Assembly (NCBI RefSeq): GCF_012275535.1
Contig: NZ_JAAVTK010000003.1
Coordinates: forward strand, 1-64,000
Source of the DNA: Hymenobacter artigasi
Lineage (GTDB): Bacteria; Bacteroidota; Bacteroidia; Cytophagales; Hymenobacteraceae
Direction: 5' to 3'
Length of the DNA stretch: 64,000 nucleotides
Each line of letters starts with the position of its first letter. Within the stretch, counting starts at the first letter, position 1. Positions 25,808-33,509 of this stretch are shown here, in pieces. The translations under genes were made by a program, and so were the position numbers. The notes beneath the pieces are model-generated. The model saw nothing but the letters and a program-made list of their open reading frames with translations. It was not told the origin of the DNA and did no database searches.

Positions 25808-26311
25808 ATGAAAATGCTCCTCCGATTTGCGCCGCTGGCGCTGGTTGCCCTTCCCTTGTTCAGCCACGCCCAGCAGCGCAACGGCAGCACGGTGGGGCTC
25901 GAAATTCCGGCTTCGCCCGCGCCGGCCACCGGGCACTGGCTGGCCGGCGCGTACGTCACGGGCAGCTACGCGCCGGTGCTGGCACCCGGCCTGGCCGGCT
26001 ACGGCGTGCAGCCCTACCTGCGCTACGTGCTGGGCAAGGGCGAGCGGGCGCGGCCCTTCGTACAATATAGCCTCTCGCCCTATTGGGTGCAGCCCTACGG
26101 CAGCTACGCCCCCTTCGGCGGGGCCGATGGCCGCAGCGGCAACCCGGCATTTGCGCCGCTGCCACTGCGCGGAGCGGTACCCAACAGCTTCATCTACAAC
26201 GGCTACGGCGGGGGCCTGGGCAGCTTGTCGGTGGGAATGCCGGTGCGGGTGGGCAGCGGCACCATGACGGTACACGTGGCCGGCAGCCTGCTGAGCGGGC
26301 TGCTGCGCTAG
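25808..26311 (+). CDS. small secreted protein of unknown function
   Basis: 167 residues with a clear signal peptide (LLRFAPLALVALPLFSHAQQ). The mature part is rich in Gly, Tyr, Pro and Val with patterns such as GVQPYLRYVLGKGERARPFVQYSLSPYWVQPYG that resemble beta-strands of small outer-membrane barrels. No family is recognised. The start at 25808 is fixed by the signal peptide. It is separated by 80 bases from the downstream permease gene and divergent from the four-Cys array. Confidence 0.6.
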   Translation: MKMLLRFAPLALVALPLFSHAQQRNGSTVGLEIPASPAPATGHWLAGAYVTGSYAPVLAPGLAGYGVQPYLRYVLGKGERARPFVQYSLSPYWVQPYGSYAPFGGADGRSGNPAFAPLPLRGAVPNSFIYNGYGGGLGSLSVGMPVRVGSGTMTVHVAGSLLSGLLR

Positions 26312-26391
26312 CGGCCACGAACGGGGCCGGCCGCGCCGCAAGCCGCGCCGGGGCATTATCTTTTCGCCCCCAAACCCGCCCCCGTTCGTTC

Positions 26392-28188
26392 ATGAGCTCT
26401 GAAAAATCATTGTTTCGCCGCAAATCCATCGCGGCCATTCTACAAAATCCCCCGGCCGACCACGAGGGCCACGCCAGCCCCGGCGGCCTGGAGCGCCACC
26501 TCACCGTGCGCGACCTCACGGCGCTGGGCATCGCGGCCATCATCGGGGCCGGCATCTTCAGCACCATCGGCAAGGCCAGCCTCGATGGCGGCCCGGCGGT
26601 GTCGCTGCTGTTCGTGTTCACGGCCATTGCCTGCGCGTTTTCGGCGCTGTGCTACGCGCAGTTCGCGGCTACTATTCCGGTCAGCGGCTCGGCCTATACC
26701 TATGCCTACGCTTCGTTTGGCGAGCTGGCGGCCTGGATTATTGGCTGGGCGCTGATAATGGAATACGCGGTAGGTAACATCGTGGTGGCTATTTCGTGGT
26801 CCGATTATTTCACCGGCCTGATGGACGGCATCGGGCTACACATCCCGCTCTGGCTCACGATGGGCACCCAGACGGGCCACGCGGGCTACGAGGCCGTGCA
26901 AATGCTGGTGCAAAGCGGCAAGTCGCTGGCCGAGGCCACGGCGGCCGTGTCGCCGGCCCAGCTCGACGGCTACAAGGCCTGGATGCAGGCCCCGGCCCTC
27001 ACCGACAGCCTGCATCTGGTTATCGACCTGCCCGCTTTCACCATCACCGTGGCCATTACGGCGCTGGTATACATCGGCATCAAGGAAAGCAAAAATGTTT
27101 CCAACCTGCTGGTGCTATTGAAGTTAATCATTGTTTTTGTCGTGATTGCAGTGGGCGCGTTCTACGTGCAGCCGGCCAACTGGCACCCCTTCGCCCCCAA
27201 CGGCGTGGGCGGCGTGCTGAAGGGCGTATCGGCGGTATTCTTCGCCTACATCGGCTTCGATGCCATCTCAACTACGGCCGAGGAGTGCAAGAACCCGCAG
27301 CGTGACCTGCCCAAGGCCATGATGTATGCCCTCATCATCTGCACGGTGCTGTATGTCATTATCACCATGGTACTTACGGGCATGGTGTCGTATAAAGAGC
27401 TGGGCGTGGGCGACCCGCTTTCCTTCGTGTTTGCCAAAGTGGGCTTGCCGCGTCTGTCGGGGCTGGTGGCGGTGAGCGCAGTGTTTGCCATGGCCTCGGT
27501 GCTGCTGGTGTTTCAGCTGGGCCAGCCGCGTATCTGGCTCACCATGAGCCGCGACGGCTTGCTGCCATCGGTATTTTCGCGTATTCACCCGCGCTTTCAC
27601 ACGCCGTCGTTCGCTACCATCGTCACGGGCTTTTTCGTGGCGGTGCCGGCGCTTATTCTGAACATGGATTTGGTGGTCGACCTCACCAGCATCGGCACGC
27701 TGTTCGCGTTTGCGCTCGTGTGCGGCGGCATTCTCATCATCGACCCCTATGGCAAGTCTGAGGCCCGTTTCAAGGTGCCCTACATCAACGGGAAATGGCT
27801 GGTGCCGCTCATTCTGGCGCTGGGCGCTTACCTGGTGTTCCGCTTCAATGCCACCGGCAACCACGAGTTCTGGCTTGATGCCACCGGGCAGCACGGCTGG
27901 CTGCAAATCGATGCGAGCAGCGGCAAAGTGACGGGCGGCTTCGCCCACCAGATTCCGGCGCTGGTGTTCCTGCTTTTTTGCGTGGGCATGAGCGTACTCT
28001 CGTTCCGCAAGCGGCTCTCGCTGCTGCCCACGCTGGGCCTGCTCATCAACCTGTACCTGATGACCGAGCTGGGCATCAGCAACTGGACGCTGTTTTTTGT
28101 GTGGCTGCTGATAGGGCTGGCCGTGTATTTCGGCTACGGGTACAAGAATTCGAAGCTGGGAAAGGTAGCCGTAGCAACCGCCGCGTAG
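26392..28188 (+). CDS. APC-family amino acid permease
   Basis: 598-residue inner-membrane transporter, probably proton-coupled, of the cationic amino acid transporter branch. The N-terminal signature LTVRDLTALGIAAIIGAGIFSTIGKASLDGGPAV contains the GAGIF substrate-binding loop of TM1, and TM6 carries FFAYIGFDAISTTAEECKNPQRDLP, a hallmark of CAT-type carriers. Twelve to fourteen membrane segments are visible. An inserted polar loop of ~50 residues follows TM4. ATG 26392 (MSSEKSLFRRKSIAAIL) matches homologues; in-frame sequence upstream is not protein-like. Confidence 0.92.
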   Translation: MSSEKSLFRRKSIAAILQNPPADHEGHASPGGLERHLTVRDLTALGIAAIIGAGIFSTIGKASLDGGPAVSLLFVFTAIACAFSALCYAQFAATIPVSGSAYTYAYASFGELAAWIIGWALIMEYAVGNIVVAISWSDYFTGLMDGIGLHIPLWLTMGTQTGHAGYEAVQMLVQSGKSLAEATAAVSPAQLDGYKAWMQAPALTDSLHLVIDLPAFTITVAITALVYIGIKESKNVSNLLVLLKLIIVFVVIAVGAFYVQPANWHPFAPNGVGGVLKGVSAVFFAYIGFDAISTTAEECKNPQRDLPKAMMYALIICTVLYVIITMVLTGMVSYKELGVGDPLSFVFAKVGLPRLSGLVAVSAVFAMASVLLVFQLGQPRIWLTMSRDGLLPSVFSRIHPRFHTPSFATIVTGFFVAVPALILNMDLVVDLTSIGTLFAFALVCGGILIIDPYGKSEARFKVPYINGKWLVPLILALGAYLVFRFNATGNHEFWLDATGQHGWLQIDASSGKVTGGFAHQIPALVFLLFCVGMSVLSFRKRLSLLPTLGLLINLYLMTELGISNWTLFFVWLLIGLAVYFGYGYKNSKLGKVAVATAA

Positions 28189-28277
28189 TAAGCGCACCGG
28201 CCGGTAAATCAGCCTCTTCGCGTATGTGCAGCGACTGCCGGAATACTTTTTAATCCCGGGTTTTTCCTGCCAAATTC

Positions 28278-28826
28278 TTGGTTCCAGCCGCCTTCCTCAC
28301 TTTTCGCCTGCACGGCACCATTCCCGCCGCCACCGGCCGCGAGCTGGCCGCCGAATTGCGCCAGGCCCGGGAAGCCGGCACCGACCACCAGCGCGCCCAG
28401 AAGCAGTTTTTTGCCCGATTTGATGCCGTGCTGGACCGGGCGCCCATCGGGGCGGGGTATTTCGCAAACGAGAAGATGGCCGAGGTGCTGGCCGGCGAAA
28501 TCATGATGCTGGAAGAAACCGGCTTCACCGTCCACGGCTTCGCCATTTTGCCCAACCACGCGCACATCGTACTGCATTTGCCAGCCAGCAGCAACCTGTC
28601 CTTCGCCAAAGCAATTGACTTGCTCCACCTGCGCACGGGCACCGCCTGCCGCCGCCTGGTGCGCCCCAAGCTCCCGCCCGAAGCCGAGTTCTGGCAGGTG
28701 GGCTGGTTCAATTACGAGGTGCAGGACGAAGCCGAGTTGACGCGGGTGCTGGCCTACGTGCGCGGCAACGCCCGGCAGGCCGGGTTGCCCGCGCGGTTTC
28801 AGGAGTGGCCGTATGTGAGTGAGTAA
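28278..28826 (+). CDS. REP-associated tyrosine transposase-like protein (Y1_Tnp, RAYT)
   Basis: 182 residues of the IS200/Y1 HUH-transposase superfamily, the group that mobilises REP palindromes. The N-terminal strand FLTFRLHGTIP, the HUH pair His94 and His96 in LPNHAHIVLHLP, the candidate catalytic Tyr146 in WFNYEVQDEAEL, and YVRGNARQAGLP near the C-terminus are all in family order, so the enzyme looks intact. No ATG is available at the front; a TTG at 28278 is the likely start because a stop codon lies at 28251. There are no insertion-sequence ends, and a family A palindrome begins six bases after the stop codon, as expected for a RAYT with its cognate REP. Confidence 0.8.
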   Translation: MVPAAFLTFRLHGTIPAATGRELAAELRQAREAGTDHQRAQKQFFARFDAVLDRAPIGAGYFANEKMAEVLAGEIMMLEETGFTVHGFAILPNHAHIVLHLPASSNLSFAKAIDLLHLRTGTACRRLVRPKLPPEAEFWQVGWFNYEVQDEAELTRVLAYVRGNARQAGLPARFQEWPYVSE

Positions 28827-28831
28827 ACGCC

Positions 28832-28930
28832 TGTCATCCTGAGCCTGCGAAGGACCTTATCACGTCTGACCAGTATTAGTGATTCAAACGGCGCGAGCGT
28901 GATAAGGTCCTTCGCAAGCTCAGGATGACA
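28832..28930. repeat. palindromic element, family A copy 3, next to the RAYT gene
   Basis: Arms of 33 bases (28832-28864 and 28898-28930) with one mismatch. Ends TGTCATCCTGAGC and GAAGGACCTTATCACG as in the other copies, with a short core (CTGC). Loop of 33 bases. Located between the RAYT and the LpxR-like gene. Confidence 0.92.
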
Positions 28931-28992
28931 TATACTTTTTCCACTTCCTATCCAATCCCAACCCCTGCGCTAGCCCGTAACTCCGGCTGCTT

Positions 28993-29970
28993 ATGCGCCT
29001 GTTGCTCCTGCTGATTCTCTGCTTATCCGGCTCCATAAGCCGCGCCGCGCCCGCCGCGGTCGATACCCTGCGGCCCCTCAGCCCCGACCGGCTGCTTACC
29101 TACACCTACGCGAACGACCTGTTCTTTCGCACCGACTACTACTTCACGCAGGGCATGACGCTCACGCTGGTGCACCCGGCGCTGGCGCGGCTGCCGGTGC
29201 GGCACCTGCTGGCGGCCGGCCCGCGCGGCAGCACGCAGCAATACGGCCTCACGCTGCGCTACGACGGTTTTACGCCCCTACGTATTCAGGATGCCTTTAT
29301 TCGGGTGGGCGACCGGCCCTACGCGGCGTATTTATACGGGTCGTTTTTCCGAATCAGCAACCAGCCCAGGCGGCACCAGCGCCTGACTACGGCGCTGGAG
29401 CTGGGCTTCATCGGTCCGGCGGCGGGCGGCAAGGAGCTGCAAACCGCCATTCACCGCGTCACGGGCAACGCCGAACCGCGCGGCTGGGACTATCAGATTC
29501 GCAATGCGCCCATTATCGGCTACCGGGTAGAAGTTGAGCAGCTGATGGCTGCCGGCCGCTTCGCCGAAGTGCTGGGCAACGCGGAGGCTTCGCTGAGCAC
29601 ACTGTACACGTATGCCGGCACAGGTTTGCGGCTGCGAGCAGGAAAATTCAGGCCCTTTTTCGCTAATCCGGACGCAGCAATGGCAGGCCACCGCACTGAA
29701 TCAAGCCCCTGGCAGCTTTATGGCGAAGCCACGCTGGCCGGCCGCCTCATCGGCTACGATGCCACTTTGCAGGGCAGCCCCTTTACTAATCGCGACCCGT
29801 ACACGCTGCCCGCCAGCGACGTGCGGCGGGCCGTGCTGCGCAGCACGGGCGGCGTGGTGCTGGCCCACGGCGGCGTGAGCTTCGCCGCCACCGCCACCTG
29901 GGTTTCGCCGGAGTTTGCTGGGGGCCGCTCGCACCGTTGGGGGCAGTTGGGGCTGACGGTGGGGTTCTGA
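28993..29970 (+). CDS. LpxR-like lipid A deacylase
   Basis: 325 residues with a signal peptide (ending SISRAAPAA). It matches the LpxR outer-membrane 12-strand barrel that removes the 3'-acyloxyacyl group from lipid A. The catalytic-site features are visible: the Asn-Asp pair in YANDLFFRTDYYFTQG near the N-terminus, GDRPYAAYLYG, and the His in LQTAIHRVTGNAEPRGWDYQI. The C-terminus GQLGLTVGF ends in Phe, as for outer-membrane barrels. It could remodel lipopolysaccharide, although activity in Bacteroidota members of the family is largely untested. Confidence 0.88.
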   Translation: MRLLLLLILCLSGSISRAAPAAVDTLRPLSPDRLLTYTYANDLFFRTDYYFTQGMTLTLVHPALARLPVRHLLAAGPRGSTQQYGLTLRYDGFTPLRIQDAFIRVGDRPYAAYLYGSFFRISNQPRRHQRLTTALELGFIGPAAGGKELQTAIHRVTGNAEPRGWDYQIRNAPIIGYRVEVEQLMAAGRFAEVLGNAEASLSTLYTYAGTGLRLRAGKFRPFFANPDAAMAGHRTESSPWQLYGEATLAGRLIGYDATLQGSPFTNRDPYTLPASDVRRAVLRSTGGVVLAHGGVSFAATATWVSPEFAGGRSHRWGQLGLTVGF

Positions 29971-29974
29971 GCGA

Positions 29975-30154
29975 ACGTCAACCTCACCCCCTGACCCCCT
30001 CTCCAAAAAAGAGGGGGCACCGGAAATGCTCTGATGTTAAAACGAAATAGATTACACCAAAAAAAGCCGCGACAATTGTAACGGCTTTCAGTTCTTGCGG
30101 CATTTCCGGTGCCCCCTCTTTTTTGGAGAGGGGGTCAGGGGGTGAGGTGAACGT
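29975..30154. repeat. palindromic element, family C copy 1 (largest)
   Basis: Arms of ~55 bases (29975-30029 and 30100-30154) with two mismatches near the ends. Units CCTCACCCCCTGACCCCCTC, a core AAAAAAGAGGGGGCACCGGA and an AT-rich loop that holds a second hairpin AGCCG/ACGGCT (30065-30087). It lies between convergent genes and probably terminates both. Confidence 0.92.
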
Positions 30155-30171
30155 CAGGGCTCAAAGCATCC

Positions 30172-31224
30172 CTACTTTGCCCGGTGAATAATCAGCACCC
30201 CGGCCAGAATAACCACCATGCCCGCGAAGTGCCAGAGGTTGAACGCCTCGCCATCGAGCGCGCCCCAGGCCAGCGCCACGATGGGAATGAGGTAGGTACT
30301 GGACGATGCAAACAGCGCGGTGGATTGCTGAATGAGCTTATTGAACAGCACCATAGCCACGGCCGTACTCATGGTGGCCAGCAGGGCGATGTAGCCGAAT
30401 GCTGCCCATGCCCCCGGCACGGTAGCCAGCTTGTGCAGGAAAGCCGTGCCCAGCAGCAGGTAGGCCAGCGCCGGCCCGCCAATGAGCAGCAACAATACCG
30501 ACGTTACCGCCACCGGCGTCAGGCCGCCCAGCTTGTGCTTAATCACGTTCACGCTCAGGCCGTAGCCGACTGTAGCAATTAGAATGTATATGCCGTACCA
30601 GGCATTGCCTTCGCCCGTGGGCGTATCGGTGCCGCCGCTGCCGCCGAGCAGCAGCATCACCACCGTGCCCACCAGGCCCAGCGAAATCCCCAGCACCCGC
30701 AGGCCCGTCAGGCGCTGCCCAAACAGCAGGGCACCCATCAGCAGCGTGAATACCACCGTGAGGGCATTGAGCACGCCCGCCAGCCCCGAGGCCAGCTTGG
30801 TTTCGGCATAGGCAAACAGAAAAGCCGGAATCAGCGTACCCACCACCCCACTCAGCGCCAACCACTTAAACCGACTGCGCTCGACTTTACCCACATGACG
30901 CAGGGCAAACGGCAGCAGCAGCAGCGCCGCTACGCTTACGCGGGTAGCCCCAAGCTCGGTGGCCGAAAATACGACCAGCCCTTTCTTCATCAGAATAAAC
31001 GACGTGCCCCAGATGGAAGCCAGAATAATCAGCAGCATCCACGCCACGGGTGAGGTAACGGCTGGAGCGGGCGCAGCCAGTGCTTCGGTGGCTTCGAGAG
31101 AAGCCGATTCGTCGGCGGCCCCGGACAGCGTGGTTTCGGCAGCGGCCGGCGCGGCCAGTGAAGCCCCCCCAGCGGGCATCGGGACGAGTGAGGAAGGGGC
31201 AGCGGGTGGGCGTTTGGATAACAT
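30172..31224 (-). CDS. EamA/DMT family transporter
   Basis: 350-residue inner-membrane protein with ten predicted transmembrane segments in two EamA repeats (first: ILASIWGTSFILMKKGL; second: YIALLATMSTAVAMVLFNKLIQQSTALFASS). An N-terminal cytoplasmic tail of about 60 residues rich in Ala, Pro and Ser precedes TM1, longer than usual. The family exports metabolites such as amino acids; the substrate is unknown. ATG 31224 is supported by a TACCTTTG box four bases upstream. Confidence 0.88.
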   Translation of the reverse strand: MLSKRPPAAPSSLVPMPAGGASLAAPAAAETTLSGAADESASLEATEALAAPAPAVTSPVAWMLLIILASIWGTSFILMKKGLVVFSATELGATRVSVAALLLLPFALRHVGKVERSRFKWLALSGVVGTLIPAFLFAYAETKLASGLAGVLNALTVVFTLLMGALLFGQRLTGLRVLGISLGLVGTVVMLLLGGSGGTDTPTGEGNAWYGIYILIATVGYGLSVNVIKHKLGGLTPVAVTSVLLLLIGGPALAYLLLGTAFLHKLATVPGAWAAFGYIALLATMSTAVAMVLFNKLIQQSTALFASSSTYLIPIVALAWGALDGEAFNLWHFAGMVVILAGVLIIHRAK

Positions 31225-31228
31225 CCCG

Positions 31229-31236
31229 CAAAGGTA
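31229..31236 (-). promoter_or_regulatory. -7 box of the EamA gene
   Basis: TACCTTTG on the minus strand, four bases before the ATG at 31224, again giving an almost leaderless transcript. No clear -33 element. Confidence 0.4.
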
Positions 31237-31431
31237 CAAGGCCCTCCGCACGGCGGCCGGCGCTGCTCCTGCAGCCGCCGTGACCCAGTGCCTACCTGAT
31301 TTTTGTCATGCCGGCCGGGCTCCGGTGGCCTGATTGCCGCTGAGGGCCCATAGGAGCCTGATATTCGTCAACTTTCCTTTCGAACCCTACTTATGCCTGG
31401 GTTGTTATTATATCCTACCGAAATCCTGCCG

Positions 31432-31439
31432 TAATTTTG
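31432..31439 (+). promoter_or_regulatory. -7 box of hemA
   Basis: TAATTTTG, an exact TAnnTTTG match, 27 bases before the ATG at 31467 in an AT-rich stretch. The nearest TTG upstream (31402) is farther than usual. Confidence 0.45.
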
Positions 31440-31466
31440 TAGTCCGATTTCGTGTCGATTCCGTCT

Positions 31467-32741
31467 ATGTCGCATCCGTTCAAGGCTGTTAGCCTCTCCT
31501 TCAAGAAAGCCCCGCTTGCCATTCGCGAGCTCCTTTCCTTGGACGAGGCCGCCTGCCGCCGCTTCCTGAATACGCTGCACAATGAGCTGGGCCTTAATGA
31601 CCTGCTCGTGCTAAGCACCTGCAACCGCACCGAGGTGTACTACGCCGCCGAGGATGACCGCAGCCGCGAGATTATCCTCGCCTTGGGCCACCTGAAGGAC
31701 CGCGCCGACATCGGCCAGTTCCTGCCCTACTTCGACCTGCTGCCCGACGCCGACGCGGCCGTGCGGCACCTTTTCGAAGTAGCCATGGGCCTCGAAGCCC
31801 AGGTAGTGGGCGACCTGCAAATTAGCAACCAGGTGAAAACGGCCTACCAGTGGGCCGCCGATGCCGATGCCGCCGGCCCCTTCCTGCACCGCCTGCTGCA
31901 TACCGTGTTCTTCACCAACAAGCGCGTGCAGACCGAAACCAGCTTCCGCGACGGGGCCGCTTCGATAAGCTACGCCGCGCTGGAGCTGGTGGAAGAGCTG
32001 ACCGCCGATGTGGCCAACCCCAAAGTATTGGTGGTGGGCCTGGGCGAAATCGGGGCCGATGTGTGCCGCCACCTGTCGGCCAGCAAGGCCTTCGGCGAAG
32101 TCACCATCTGCAATCGCACCCGTGCCAAGGCTGAAGAGCTGGCCGCCGAGTGCAACATGCGCCTCGTTGATTTTGAAGACCTCGTGCCGGCGCTGAAAGA
32201 TGCCGATGTCGTTATTTCCTCCATCAACCGCAGCGAGCCCTTCTTCACCCGCGAGCTGGCCGAAAATCTCGATGTGCTCAGCTTTAAGTTCCTTATCGAC
32301 CTGAGCGTGCCCCGCAGCATTGCCGCCGATGTGGAGCAGGTGCCCGGCGTGCTGGTCTACAACATCGACGCCATCCAGAGCAAGGCCTCAGCGGCTCTGC
32401 AAACGCGCCTGGCCGCTGTGCCGCAGGTGCGCGCCATCATCGCCGAAAGCATTGCCAGCCTCAACGACTGGGCCAAGGAAATGATGGTATCGCCCCTCAT
32501 CCAAAAGATGAAGGCCAGCCTCGAAACCCTGCGCCAGGAGGAGATGGACCGCTACCAGAAGCGCGCTACCCCCGCCGAAAGCAAGCTCCTCGACGAAGCC
32601 ACCCGCTCGCTGATGCAGAAGATTCTGAAGCAGCACGTGCTGCAACTGAAATCGGCTTGCCGCCGCGACGATGGCGGCCAACTGGTGGAGCTGCTGGGCG
32701 AGTTGTTCGATTTGGAGAAGGCGGGCGAGCCGGCCGCGTAG
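31467..32741 (+). CDS. hemA: glutamyl-tRNA reductase
   Basis: 424 residues. It reduces glutamyl-tRNA to glutamate-1-semialdehyde, the first committed step of tetrapyrrole synthesis by the C5 route. The catalytic Cys52 lies in VLSTCNRTEVY, the NADPH domain begins VLVVGLGEIGADVCRHL, and the dimerisation domain is at the C-terminus. ATG 31467 is preferred to an upstream GTG at 31452. No other haem genes are adjacent. A long AT-rich terminator hairpin follows. The C5 product also feeds cobalamin, but cobalamin synthesis genes are not seen here. Confidence 0.95.
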   Translation: MSHPFKAVSLSFKKAPLAIRELLSLDEAACRRFLNTLHNELGLNDLLVLSTCNRTEVYYAAEDDRSREIILALGHLKDRADIGQFLPYFDLLPDADAAVRHLFEVAMGLEAQVVGDLQISNQVKTAYQWAADADAAGPFLHRLLHTVFFTNKRVQTETSFRDGAASISYAALELVEELTADVANPKVLVVGLGEIGADVCRHLSASKAFGEVTICNRTRAKAEELAAECNMRLVDFEDLVPALKDADVVISSINRSEPFFTRELAENLDVLSFKFLIDLSVPRSIAADVEQVPGVLVYNIDAIQSKASAALQTRLAAVPQVRAIIAESIASLNDWAKEMMVSPLIQKMKASLETLRQEEMDRYQKRATPAESKLLDEATRSLMQKILKQHVLQLKSACRRDDGGQLVELLGELFDLEKAGEPAA

Positions 32742-32804
32742 GGGTCCCAAAATTCTGTTGCAATGAGCATAGCGGAACAACTGTTGCTCTCATCAGCCAG
32801 AGTA

Positions 32805-32858
32805 ATTTTATAATAAAAGCCCCACAACCGCAAGGTTTTGGGGCTTTTATTATAAAAT
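32805..32858. terminator. long terminator hairpin downstream of hemA
   Basis: 19-base arms (32805-32823, 32840-32858) with A/T-rich ends and an AAAGCCCC/GGGGCTTT core. Confidence 0.85.
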
Positions 32859-32973
32859 CTATTTCCAATAATTTTAGCAACTGCTGTATCGGGTTTCCAA
32901 ATGCAAACAGCTCTCGGTACCTTTACACAGCACGGTTAATCCACCTCACCTCGGCGGTCTTTGAGAAAAGACA

Positions 32974-33003
32974 AAGCCCCGGCCGGTGGAACGGTCGGGG
33001 CTT
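32974..33003 (+). terminator. GC-rich hairpin before the 43-residue reading frame
   Basis: AAGCCCCGGCCG pairs with CGGTCGGGGCTT around a short loop and is followed by AAAAGAAGAAGG. It may be an RNA hairpin in a leader or a leftward terminator. Confidence 0.5.
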
Positions 33004-33042
33004 AAAAGAAGAAGGTGGTTGGACACCTAATTCTCCCTGAAG

Positions 33043-33174
33043 ATGAGAAACAAGCGTGTAAAACCGGGGGCCAAGTTGCGACTTGACCTCCAGCTGTCCG
33101 ATGAGCTAGTCAAGTGGCTTATCGGACTTGCAGTAGGCGGTGGCGCCCTATCGGCGGCCATCCACTACCTGTAA
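33043..33174 (+). CDS. small hydrophobic peptide, 43 residues (candidate)
   Basis: ATG at 33043 and TAA at 33172-33174. The peptide has a basic N-terminus (MRNKRVKPGAKLRLDLQ) and a membrane-like C-terminal half (WLIGLAVGGGALSAA). Codon choice looks protein-like. It is bracketed by hairpins at 32974-33003 and 33183-33214, so it could be an independent mini-transcript. I do not recognise it; a small membrane peptide or a type I toxin are possibilities without further evidence. Confidence 0.4.
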   Translation: MRNKRVKPGAKLRLDLQLSDELVKWLIGLAVGGGALSAAIHYL

Positions 33175-33182
33175 GAGGCGGC

Positions 33183-33214
33183 AAGGGGTTGGACCGGGAG
33201 GTTCAGCCCCTTGT
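33183..33214 (+). terminator. weak hairpin after the 43-residue reading frame
   Basis: AAGGGG and parts of TTGGA pair with TTCAGCCCCTT, followed by GTTTAT; imperfect stem. Confidence 0.4.
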
Positions 33215-33398
33215 TTATAGGTATTCTACGCTGCAAATCTACGGCAAGTTTCTAGATATCTAAAGAGTTTCGTGCAACAGCTTTTGCTTCTTAATCGCAA
33301 AATCAAGCTATTTAACAGCTCGTTACCTTCCATATCAACAAATTGTTTTGTCAGATTGGTTTTACTGAACCCTGTAATCTTCCAGTTCTTTAGAAAAT
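33215..33398. other. AT-rich intergenic stretch
   Basis: About 180 bases, markedly AT-rich, with no supported gene. A minus-strand open frame (33226-33411) starts inside a terminator hairpin and is not credible. The stretch may be decayed foreign DNA. Confidence 0.35.
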
Positions 33399-33430
33399 AA
33401 AGCCTCGGCACTGAGCAGTGCCGAGGCTTT
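33399..33430. terminator. perfect terminator hairpin
   Basis: 15-base perfect stem (AAAGCCTCGGCACTG and its complement), with A/T ends that let it terminate leftward transcription from the molybdenum oxidoreductase gene. Confidence 0.85.
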
Positions 33431-33460
33431 ATAGTTTTCGCTGAACAGATGCACGCCGAA

Positions 33461-33507
33461 CCGGTGCCCCCTCTCCCAGAGGAGAGGGGGTCAGGGGGTG
33501 AGGTGCC
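33461..33507. repeat. palindromic element, family C solo half
   Basis: Resembles the right arm of the 29975-30154 element (CCGGTGCCCCCTCT, then GAGAGGGGGTCAGGGGGTGA) but has no inverted partner. It contains only a small inner hairpin CCCCCTCTCC/GGAGAGGGGG. It lies just after the stop codon of the oxidoreductase gene. Confidence 0.75.
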
Positions 33508-33509
33508 GC

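Noticed and set aside
33226-33411. 61-codon minus-strand frame
   Set aside because: Its N-terminus lies within a perfect terminator hairpin and it has no family features.
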